Source of the DNA: JASFRI01 sp050115015
GTDB lineage: Bacteria > Acidobacteriota > Polarisedimenticolia > CBDVAL01
NCBI GenBank assembly: GCA_050115015.1
Contig: JASFRI010000099.1
Location: 1-11,633 of the forward strand
DNA: 11,633 bases
Direction of reading: 5' to 3'
Positions 1 to 6,318 of this stretch are shown piece by piece (the first letter of the stretch is position 1; each line of letters begins with the position of its first letter). Made by a program: the position numbers and the translations under genes. Below the pieces are notes generated by a model that did not search any database, had not been told where the DNA came from, and worked only from the letters and a program-made list of their open reading frames with translations.

Positions 1-2176
1 CCTGCACCGACCGGGCCGCGGCGTGGAGCTCCGGAAGGTCGTCGCAGTACACCTCGACCTCCACCGGGGTGTGGAACGAGAAGTAGGTCGGCCGCTCGAA
101 CTTGAACCGCGCGGCGTCGTTTCGCTCCAGCCGGGATCGCAGGTCGGCGATGACCGCCGCCTCGTCCTCCCGGCTGGCCTCCGGCGCCATCCGCACCTGG
201 AGCTGCGCCACGTTCTCCCCCTCCGAGCCGGTGCGGCTCAGGGAGAGCCCGACGCCGCCGGCGATGCTGGAGTAGGAGGCCACACGGTCGTCACCGGCCA
301 GGCTGGACTGGATGTCCGCCATGAAGCGGTCCGTCGACTCCAGCGGCGTCCCCTCGGGGAGCTCCACCTGGAAGCTGAACTCCCCCTGGGAGAACGTCGG
401 GATCAGGTTCATCCCCAGCCGCGGCACCAGCATCAGCGACCCCAGGAAGACCGCCAGGACGACGGCGAGGACGAGGGGCCGGGCCCGGAGCGAGGTCCGG
501 AGCATCCGGGGATAGGCGGCGGTGAGCGCGCCGAGCATGCGGTCGAAGGCCCAGGTCAGCGGCGTGGCCAGCAGCGCGATCCCCCGGAGCGCCCAGCGCA
601 GCAGGAAGCGCACCCCGAGCAACCCGTAGCCCGGGATCCGGACCATGACGAGGCGGGCGCCCCGGCGGATGCGCCCTCCCCGGGCGGGCTCCACCAGGGT
701 CCCCTCCGCCGCGGCCCCCACGAGCGCCGCCATCATCGGGATGAGCGTGAGGGCCACCGCCAGGGACGCGACCAGGGAGAAGGACACGGTCATCGCCATG
801 TCCAGGAAGAGCTGCGCGGCGATCCCCTCCAGGAACACCACCGGCAGGAAGACGGCGATGGTGGTGAGAGTCGAGGCGATGACCGCCCGGCCCACCTCCG
901 AGGCCCCGAGGCGGGCGGCCTCCACCGGCCCCTGTCCCCGCTCCCGCCGCTTGTGGATCGCCTCCAGGACGACGATGGCGTTGTCCACCAGCATCCCGAC
1001 CCCGAGGGCCAGCCCTCCCAGGGACATGATGTTCAGCGTCGTGCCCGTCTGGTACATCAGGAAGAACGTGGCGATGATCGAGATCGGGATCGAGATCCCG
1101 ATGATCACGGTGCTGCGCAGGTCCTTGAGGAAGAAGAGCAGCACCAGCACCGCGAAGGCGCCGCCGATGAGGGCGTTGCTGAGGACCTCCTGGATGGAGG
1201 CCTGGATGAACCGGGACTGGTCCACGCCCACCGCCAGATCCACCCCCTCGGGGAGATCGGAGCGAACCGCCGCCAGGCGGGCCTGGATGTTGCGCGAGAC
1301 CTGCACGATGTTGCTGTCCCCCTCCTTGTATAGGGCCAGCTCCACCGCCTCGCCGGCGTCGCCGTAGCGCGTGATCACCTCGCGCTTCTTGAAGCCGCGG
1401 CGCACCTTCGCCACGTCGCCGAGCAGGATCTTCCGTCCCTCCGGCGCCGCCAGCACCGTCTCGCGGATGTCGTCCAGGTCCTCGAACTCGTTCTTCGCGC
1501 GCACCAGGTAGCGGGCCTCGGACTCGTAGAGGCTGCCGCCCGCTTGATTGATGTTCTCCTGCAGCAGCTTCCGGTTGACGTCCTGGATGCTCAGGCCCAG
1601 CAACGCCAGCTTGCGCTCGTCGATCTGGATCTGGATCTCGTCCTCGTAGCCACCGTTGACCTTGATCGCCGCCACGCCCTCGGTCGACTCCAGGTCCTTC
1701 TTCAGCACCTCCTCCGCCACGTAGCGTAGCTGGTAGAGGTCGTTCCCGCCGGTAAGGTAGAGGCGGACGACGGGGTCGTTGGCGGGGTCGAAGCGCAGCA
1801 GGACCGGCTTGCCGACCTCCTGGGGAAGCCGCAGCATGTCCAGCTTCTGCCGGACGTCGATGGCCGCGAAATCCATGTCGCGGCCCCAGCCGAACTCGAG
1901 GGTCACCTGCGACAGCCCCGGCCGGGACGTGGAGGTCAGGCGCTGCACACCCTGCACGATCCCCACCGCCTCCTCCACCGGGCGGCTCACCAGGGCCTCC
2001 ACCTCCTCCGGCGCGGCGCCGGGGAAGCGGGTCTCGACGGTCAGGCTCGGATAGGAGATGTCGGGCAGCAGGTTGATGGACAGGCGCTGGAAGGCGACCC
2101 AGCCGAACAGCACGAGCGCCACGGCGCACATGCTGACGGTCACACGACGCCTGAGCGAGAAGTCGACGATGCCCAT
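1..2176 (-). CDS. RND efflux transporter permease, AcrB/HAE1-like (C-terminal part beyond window)
   Basis: Inner-membrane proton-driven pump subunit that, in this family, exports drugs, lipids or other amphiphiles through a tripartite complex with a periplasmic adaptor and an outer-membrane channel. Reading the minus strand from ATG at 2176 gives 725 residues open to the left edge, about two thirds of the usual 1,030-1,080. It starts MGIVDFSLRRR, followed by TM1 and the family signature LLPDISYP with FPGAAPEEVE. The TM4 motif is GMLVDNAIVVLEA, with D398 and N399 at the positions of the AcrB D407/D408 proton-relay pair; one Asp plus Asn is common in this subgroup. The linker after TM6 holds an extra hydrophobic/amphipathic stretch (about residues 490-530). 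A strong GGGGGGAG precedes the ATG. It follows the adaptor gene by 22 nt, so the two are probably cotranscribed. The substrate cannot be told. No outer-membrane factor gene is visible; it may lie to the left. Confidence 0.95.
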   Translation of the reverse strand, partial: MGIVDFSLRRRVTVSMCAVALVLFGWVAFQRLSINLLPDISYPSLTVETRFPGAAPEEVEALVSRPVEEAVGIVQGVQRLTSTSRPGLSQVTLEFGWGRDMDFAAIDVRQKLDMLRLPQEVGKPVLLRFDPANDPVVRLYLTGGNDLYQLRYVAEEVLKKDLESTEGVAAIKVNGGYEDEIQIQIDERKLALLGLSIQDVNRKLLQENINQAGGSLYESEARYLVRAKNEFEDLDDIRETVLAAPEGRKILLGDVAKVRRGFKKREVITRYGDAGEAVELALYKEGDSNIVQVSRNIQARLAAVRSDLPEGVDLAVGVDQSRFIQASIQEVLSNALIGGAFAVLVLLFFLKDLRSTVIIGISIPISIIATFFLMYQTGTTLNIMSLGGLALGVGMLVDNAIVVLEAIHKRRERGQGPVEAARLGASEVGRAVIASTLTTIAVFLPVVFLEGIAAQLFLDMAMTVSFSLVASLAVALTLIPMMAALVGAAAEGTLVEPARGGRIRRGARLVMVRIPGYGLLGVRFLLRWALRGIALLATPLTWAFDRMLGALTAAYPRMLRTSLRARPLVLAVVLAVFLGSLMLVPRLGMNLIPTFSQGEFSFQVELPEGTPLESTDRFMADIQSSLAGDDRVASYSSIAGGVGLSLSRTGSEGENVAQLQVRMAPEASREDEAAVIADLRSRLERNDAARFKFERPTYFSFHTPVEVEVYCDDLPELHAAARSVQ

Positions 2177-2198
2177 GATCTCCCCCCGGTGGAGTGAG

Positions 2199-3395
2199 TT
2201 AGCCGTTCTTGCGGTCGGCGGCCTCCGAGGACCGGGCGACCCGGGTGGGATCCTCGATGACCTTGACGGCCATGCCGTCCTTCAGTCCGCCCTGGCCGGC
2301 GATGACGACCTGCTCACCGCCCTCGAGACCGGAGAGGACCTCGATGTGGTCTCCCTCCTCCAGGCCCAGCTCGATGTCCTTCCGGACGGCCTTGCCGTCG
2401 TCGGACTTGACGAACACGTGGGCCCGCTGCAGCTCGCGGATGACGGCATCCCGCGGCACGAGCACCACGTCCTGCTTCGTCTGCCGGGTGATGGCGATGT
2501 CCACGAACCCGCCGGGACGGACCGAGCGCGGCGGGTGCACGGCCTCCACGGTGACCTTCACCGTGCCGGTGGCCACGTCCACGACGTGCGCGATCTGCCG
2601 GATACGCCCGGCGAAGCTGACGTCGGCATCCGCCTGCAAGGTGATCCGCACGGGACGATCCGGCGCCAGGCCCACCACGTCCTTCTCGGGCAGGTAGATC
2701 CGCGCGATCAGCGGCTCGAAGTTCGTCACCGTGAACAGCTCGTCGCCGACGCGGATGTGCTTGCCGACGGTGACGTCGCGGGCGGTGATGCGGCCCGCGA
2801 AGGGGGCTCGGATCTCGGTCTGATCGAGCTTCCACCGGGCCTCCGCCAGCTCCTGCTGCGCGACCCGGTGCTCCATGGTGGCCGTCTCGAGCTCCTCCTC
2901 CGCGACCAGTCCCTCCGCCGCGAGACGCCGGGTGCGGTCGAAGGCGAGCTCCGCGTTGGAGGCCCGGACCTCCGCCTTGTCGAACTGGATCTGCTCGTCG
3001 TCGCGGACCAGCAGCGCGAGCAGCTGGTCCCTCTCCACCATGTCGCCCTCCTCGACGAGGAGCTGGTCGAGCTGGCCCTCGGCCTCCGCCAGCACGCGGA
3101 CCTCGTCCTCGGCGATCAGGTTGGCGGTGGCGGAGACGTACGTGGAGACGGACCCGCGGGCGACCTCGGTGACGCTGACCGGCACCCGGGTCTCCTCTTC
3201 CTCCTCCGCGGCTTCCTCGCCGTCCGCGGGCTTCGCGGCGGCATCATCATCGTCGTCGGTGTCCGTTTCCACCGCTGCCGCGGTGGCGGCGTCGGCGGTC
3301 GGCGCCGGGCGCAGGAACACGAACCCGGCGGCGATCAGCCCCGCGAGCAGGGCAACGAATCCAAGCGTGCTCCAAAGGCGTCGACGTCGTCGCAT
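2199..3395 (-). CDS. RND efflux periplasmic adaptor subunit (membrane fusion protein)
   Basis: HlyD/AcrA-type adaptor that joins the RND permease to an outer-membrane channel. The protein has 398 residues. Residues 1-7 are basic (MRRRRRL), 8-27 form an N-terminal membrane anchor or uncleaved signal, and 43-69 are an unusual Asp/Glu-rich linker. After that come the lipoyl-like half-motifs (VEEGDMVERDQLLALL, about 114-129, and IRAPFAGRIT with VGKHIRVGDELFTV, about 195-224) flanking a short alpha-hairpin (130-190). The beta-barrel (to about 305) and membrane-proximal domain (to 380) follow. The ATG at 3395 is chosen because GGGGGAAG lies 5-6 nt upstream and the protein then begins just before the anchor. 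An upstream ATG at 3524 would add 43 residues without adaptor character. It is the first gene of the RND operon and is preceded by a predicted ECF promoter. Confidence 0.93.
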   Translation of the reverse strand: MRRRRRLWSTLGFVALLAGLIAAGFVFLRPAPTADAATAAAVETDTDDDDDAAAKPADGEEAAEEEEETRVPVSVTEVARGSVSTYVSATANLIAEDEVRVLAEAEGQLDQLLVEEGDMVERDQLLALLVRDDEQIQFDKAEVRASNAELAFDRTRRLAAEGLVAEEELETATMEHRVAQQELAEARWKLDQTEIRAPFAGRITARDVTVGKHIRVGDELFTVTNFEPLIARIYLPEKDVVGLAPDRPVRITLQADADVSFAGRIRQIAHVVDVATGTVKVTVEAVHPPRSVRPGGFVDIAITRQTKQDVVLVPRDAVIRELQRAHVFVKSDDGKAVRKDIELGLEEGDHIEVLSGLEGGEQVVIAGQGGLKDGMAVKVIEDPTRVARSSEAADRKNG

Positions 3396-3447
3396 GTGGC
3401 TTCCCCCGGTGAACTTGCACCGTCCTTCAGGTGCTCTCGTATTGCAA

Positions 3448-3474
3448 CAACGGCCGAGAGGCATCGATGGTTCC
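3448..3474 (-). promoter_or_regulatory. predicted ECF sigma promoter of the RND efflux operon
   Basis: On the minus strand GGAACC (3474-3469), 16 bp, then CGTTG (3452-3448). AAC in the -35 and CGT in the -10 with this spacing is the general ECF promoter layout. Transcription would start near 3443, giving a leader of about 48 nt to the adaptor ATG at 3395. The same ten fixed bases with the same spacing recur upstream of the ECF sigma gene (10837-10812). The assignment is inferred from sequence only. Confidence 0.5.
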
Positions 3475-3493
3475 GCCGGATGCGGGGCTTCGG

Positions 3494-3511
3494 TGTAAAA
3501 GAGTTGTAAAA
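3494..3511. promoter_or_regulatory. direct repeat TGTAAAA x2, candidate response-regulator site
   Basis: TGTAAAA occurs at 3494-3500 and again at 3505-3511, 11 bp apart (one helical turn), as GTAAA-N6-GTAAA. OmpR/PhoB-family regulators bind such tandem half-sites, and CpxR sites are GTAAA repeats with a short spacer. The repeat is centred about 60 bp upstream of the predicted RND operon start, a usual activator position. It is also an AT-rich island in GC-rich DNA. No regulator gene of this kind is in the window, so the binding protein is inference. Confidence 0.35.
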
Positions 3512-3581
3512 CCCCTGGAATCAAGGAAATCGAGCCGCGGGGCGGCGGTACCGTCCGGGCATGGGCGGCCGGCGGGCGGTC

Positions 3582-3590
3582 TGCTACAAT
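3582..3590 (+). promoter_or_regulatory. extended -10 promoter for microprotein and symporter
   Basis: TGC followed directly by TACAAT (3585-3590) is an extended -10 element one base from the TATAAT consensus. No convincing -35 is seen 17 bp upstream. Transcription would begin around 3597, only a few bases before the ATG at 3600, so the mRNA would be leaderless or nearly so. No Shine-Dalgarno precedes that ATG, in agreement. Confidence 0.4.
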
Positions 3591-3599
3591 CGCCGCCCC

Positions 3600-3701
3600 A
3601 TGCCCGGCTCGACCCTCCTCATCGTCGGGGGCTCCTGGCTCCTGCTGCTGGCGCTCACAGCGCTGGCCTACCGCTTCAACCGCGGCCGGGGCGAGGATTG
3701 A
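3600..3701 (+). CDS. small single-pass membrane protein, putative symporter accessory peptide
   Basis: A 33-residue ORF beginning MPGSTLLIVGGSWLLLLALT and ending YRFNRGRGED. One hydrophobic helix (about residues 5-24) is followed by a short, positively charged tail that should stay in the cytoplasm. Its stop TGA (3699-3701) overlaps the TTG start of the symporter (3698-3700) as TTGA, so the two are probably translationally coupled. Several sodium:solute symporter genes are known to be preceded by a small membrane-protein gene. This peptide does not clearly match the families I know, so an accessory role is inferred from position. A likely extended -10 promoter ends 9 bp before the ATG. The alternative is a chance ORF within the symporter leader; the in-frame ATG, the clean helix and the exact overlap argue against that. 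Confidence 0.5.
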   Translation: MPGSTLLIVGGSWLLLLALTALAYRFNRGRGED

Positions 3702-5176
3702 CCGCCGACCCGTCGATCCTCGCGGGCCTCCTCCTCTACCTGGCCCTGATGGTGGTGGTGGGGCTCGTCACCTACCGTTACATGCGCACCCTGGACGACT
3801 TCGTCCTCGGGGGTCGGCGGCTCGGGCCCTGGGTCTCGGCGATCTCGGAGCGGGCCTCCGGCGAGTCGGCCTGGTTCCTGCTGGGGCTCCCCGGGGCGGC
3901 CTACGGGTTCGGCTTCACCCAGTACTGGTCCGTCATCGGCATCGCCGGGGGCATCCTGGCCTCCTGGACGTTCATCGCCATTCCGCTGCGGCGCGAGACC
4001 GCCCGGATGGGGGCCCTGACCCTCCCGGACTACTTCGAGCTCCGCTTCGGGGACCGCACCCGGCTGCTGCGGCTGCTGTCCATGGTCGCGATCCTCTTCT
4101 TCTACACCGCGTACGTGGCGGCACAGCTCCACGGGGCGGGGAAGATCCTGAACGCCACGTTCGGGATCCCCCCGGTCTGGGGCATCGTGATCGGCGCCAC
4201 CGTGGTGGTGTCCTACACGCTGATGGGCGGGTTCCTGGCGGTCGCCTGGACCGACCTGTTCCAGGGCATCCTGATGACCTTCGTGGCGGTCATGCTCCCC
4301 CTGATCGGGCTGATCCGCCTGGGGGGGGCCAGCGCCCTGGTGGAGGGGGTCGCCTCCCGCGGCCCGTCCTTCCTGACGGTGAGCGGAGGGGAGGTCGGCG
4401 AGGCGTTCCTGTTCGGCGTGGCGTTCGGGGGCCTCTCCTGGGGGTTCGGTTACTTCGGACAGCCCCATCTTCTGAGCCGTTACATGGCGATCCGGCGGAC
4501 CGCCGAGCTCCGCCAGGGCGGGCTCATCGCCATGGGTTGGACGCTGCTGTCCTACTGGGGCGCGCCGATGATCGGCATCGTCGGCGTCGCGATCCTCGGG
4601 CCGGACCTCGCCGACCCCGAGCAGGTGATGCCGCTGCTGGCGAAGGCGCTGGTGCCGGGCTGGCTGGCCGGCCTGATGATCGCCGGCGCAACGGCGGCGA
4701 TGATGTCCACCGCCGACAGCCAGCTGCTGGTGGCCACCTCCACGCTGGTGGAGGACATCTACGTCCGGCTGTTCCGGCCCGGAACGGCGCCCTCGAGGCT
4801 CGTGCTGCTCTCCCGCCTCGCGACGGTGGCGATCGCCGGGGTGGCGTTCAGCTTGGCGCTGACGGCACTGCAGGGCTCCGCCTTGATCGACGGCATGGTC
4901 TCCTACGCCTGGGCCGGCCTCGGCTCCTCCTTCGGGCCCGCGCTGCTCCTGTCGCTGTGGTGGCGGGGGACGACCCGGAACGGCGCCCTGGCCGGGATGG
5001 TGACCGGGATCGTGGCCACGGTGGTGTGGCAGAACACCCCGGACCTGCAAGGGCTGCTCGACATCAAGGCGGCCTCCTTCCTGATCAGCACCGCCTTCGT
5101 GGTCGGGGTCAGCCTGTTGACGCCGGCGGATCCGGACGCCGGGGACCGGGCGATCCCTCCCTCGACCAGGCCCTGA
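3698..5176 (+). CDS. sodium:solute symporter, PutP-like (SSS family)
   Basis: Inner-membrane, sodium-coupled uptake of a small solute, probably an amino acid such as proline. At 492 residues it is close to E. coli PutP (502) and resembles it along its whole length: LDDFVLGGRRLGP (32-44), LTLPDYFELRFGD, GGFLAVAWTD, GFGYFGQPHLLSRYMA, MSTADSQLLV and SYAWAGLGSSFGP. D186 matches PutP D187, and S337/T338 match the sodium-ligand pair S340/T341. At the essential sodium residue D55 this protein has G55 with E56 beside it (ASGESAW, 53-59). The TTG start at 3698 is chosen because it gives the PutP-like N-terminal length and overlaps the stop of the microprotein; GGGG/GAGG lie just before it. An ATG at 3431 would add 89 residues without membrane-protein character. 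The last 68 bp overlap the convergent kinase gene. The exact substrate is uncertain. Confidence 0.92.
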   Translation: MTADPSILAGLLLYLALMVVVGLVTYRYMRTLDDFVLGGRRLGPWVSAISERASGESAWFLLGLPGAAYGFGFTQYWSVIGIAGGILASWTFIAIPLRRETARMGALTLPDYFELRFGDRTRLLRLLSMVAILFFYTAYVAAQLHGAGKILNATFGIPPVWGIVIGATVVVSYTLMGGFLAVAWTDLFQGILMTFVAVMLPLIGLIRLGGASALVEGVASRGPSFLTVSGGEVGEAFLFGVAFGGLSWGFGYFGQPHLLSRYMAIRRTAELRQGGLIAMGWTLLSYWGAPMIGIVGVAILGPDLADPEQVMPLLAKALVPGWLAGLMIAGATAAMMSTADSQLLVATSTLVEDIYVRLFRPGTAPSRLVLLSRLATVAIAGVAFSLALTALQGSALIDGMVSYAWAGLGSSFGPALLLSLWWRGTTRNGALAGMVTGIVATVVWQNTPDLQGLLDIKAASFLISTAFVVGVSLLTPADPDAGDRAIPPSTRP

Positions 5177-5711
5177 GGAGAGCATCCACCTGCCGGAAGA
5201 GGGCCTCCAGGGGTCCGCCGTTGTCGATACGCGCGTCCGCCAGGCCCAGGGTGGCCCGGAGCTGCTGGGCGGCGGGGTCGTCGCTGTTCTCGATGGCCTC
5301 GCGGCGCCGGAACTCCTCCAGCGAGTCGCCGTCCCCCAGCCGGCCGCGGGCCCGGGAGCGCTCGTAGCGCAGCTCCACGGGGGCATCGACCCCGAGCAGC
5401 CGGAACGCGGCGTCCCGGCGCAGCTCCTGCACCTCCGCCGGGTTGCGGATGGAGTCGATGACGTTCCAGGGGCCCAGCCGCTCCCGGATCCGGGCGGCCA
5501 GGACACCGGGACCGCCCGCCCGCCGCAGGTCGTTGCCGACCTCGATCAGGTGCAGCCGCCGGTGGTCCAGCCCGCGGCGGTCGGCCTCCTCGCGGACGAT
5601 GTCGGACAGGGAGTGGTACGTGAACCCCCGATCCACGAGGTGTCCGGCCACGACGGACTTCCCCGCGGCGTTCGGGCCGGTCAGGCCGATGGACAGACGC
5701 GGGGGCTGCAT
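5109..5711 (-). CDS. P-loop nucleotide kinase-like protein (dephospho-CoA kinase-like / archaeal UPF0200-like)
   Basis: A 200-residue NMP-kinase-fold protein, probably cytoplasmic, that should transfer phosphate from ATP to a nucleotide or coenzyme precursor; the substrate is unknown. The Walker A is GPNAAGKS (12-19). The segment HSLSDIVREEADRRGL (33-48) is the substrate-side helix seen in UPF0200 and in the kinase domains found with dCMP deaminases. VIDSIRNPAEV (84-94) is a second family hallmark, and the lid is arginine-rich (RYERSRARGR, 115-124). ADARIDNGGPLEALFRQV resembles the usual C-terminal strand and helix; the last 20 residues are a proline-rich tail. ATG at 5711 lies 22 nt after the stop of the preceding gene, with no clear Shine-Dalgarno. 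Its 3' end overlaps the symporter gene on the other strand by 68 bp. It is the last gene of a four-gene operon; its link to the sugar-type kinase and glycosidase is unexplained. Confidence 0.83.
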   Translation of the reverse strand: MQPPRLSIGLTGPNAAGKSVVAGHLVDRGFTYHSLSDIVREEADRRGLDHRRLHLIEVGNDLRRAGGPGVLAARIRERLGPWNVIDSIRNPAEVQELRRDAAFRLLGVDAPVELRYERSRARGRLGDGDSLEEFRRREAIENSDDPAAQQLRATLGLADARIDNGGPLEALFRQVDALLRAWSREGSPGPRRPDPPASTG

Positions 5712-5733
5712 CGACGGGGCGGTCGGGGGTCGA

Positions 5734-6318
5734 TCAGTTGTTGTCGGGGCGGCTGCGCAGTCCGCTGTTGCCGAGGCGGTTGAACCGCGTCGCGCGGTTG
5801 TTCGTGTTGCGCGGGACCCCGAGGTTCAGGGGGTTATTGGGCTGCTGCTGCTCCTCGACGGCGCTGCCCGGGACCGGCGTGCGGTCCTCCTCCTCACCGC
5901 CGGTCACCGCCCCCTGGGGGAGCTGCGCGTTCGGGTTCTGCCCGACCTGCCGGCCCGCCAGCGGGTTCTGCCGCTGACTCTGGTAGTTCTGGCGCGCCTG
6001 GTTGCCGCGGAAGGCGCCGCGGCGCAGCACCTCACGGCCGCTGGTGACGACGTTGGCCACGCCGCCGATGTCCTCCCGGCCCAGGGGATCCTCCTCCACG
6101 AACTCCACCTCGGAGGACGGGAAGCCGATGGTGTTGCCGCCATCGAGCTTGGCCATGATCCAGTCCCCGTCCCGGTCGACCTGCTCGGCCTTGAGGACCC
6201 GGCCGTTGTTCATGTGCACCAGCTGGATCGCCGCGCCGGCCGGCTGGACCATAAGCCCGAGGGCCAGCAGGACGAGCAAGGTCCTCAGCGTTTGGCTTCG
6301 GTCTGCGACTGGCTGCAT
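5734..6318 (-). CDS. secreted hypothetical protein with small beta domain and N/Q/R-rich tail
   Basis: 194 residues. A Sec signal peptide has its hydrophobic core at about 11-25 and a likely cut after AGA (residue 29). Residues 31-76 (IQLVHMNNGRVLKAEQVDRD followed by DGGNTIGFPSSEVEFVEE) look like the small SH3-like beta module found in many exported bacterial proteins, where a NGRV-type strand leads into a hydrophobic Ser/Val-rich end. From about 104 to the end the chain is low-complexity, rich in Asn, Gln, Arg and Pro, and probably disordered. ATG at 6318 is well supported by GAGGAGG 7 nt upstream. The gene overlaps the end of the glycosidase gene by 34 bp in another frame, which implies coupling. 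The function is not known to me. A periplasmic or surface role with the glycosidase is inferred from the shared operon. Confidence 0.8.
   Translation of the reverse strand: MQPVADRSQTLRTLLVLLALGLMVQPAGAAIQLVHMNNGRVLKAEQVDRDGDWIMAKLDGGNTIGFPSSEVEFVEEDPLGREDIGGVANVVTSGREVLRRGAFRGNQARQNYQSQRQNPLAGRQVGQNPNAQLPQGAVTGGEEEDRTPVPGSAVEEQQQPNNPLNLGVPRNTNNRATRFNRLGNSGLRSRPDNN

Noticed and set aside
23..1333. 436-codon plus-strand ORF opposite the RND permease
   Set aside because: It is His/Arg/Pro/Gly-rich with no domain and lies antisense to a clear RND permease. High GC removes stop codons on the opposite strand.
291..2129. 612-codon minus-strand ORF within the RND permease
   Set aside because: It is a different frame of the same strand, Gly/Arg/Pro-rich, while the overlapping frame from 2176 reads as a textbook RND permease.
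2058..3509. 483-codon plus-strand ORF opposite the RND adaptor
   Set aside because: Antisense shadow of the adaptor gene; its sequence is compositional, without recognisable domains.
5782..5805. GAACC-N16-CGT on the plus strand resembling the ECF motif
   Set aside because: It lies inside the secreted protein gene, on the wrong strand for any nearby start, and matches only eight of the ten fixed bases. It shows that partial matches arise by chance.
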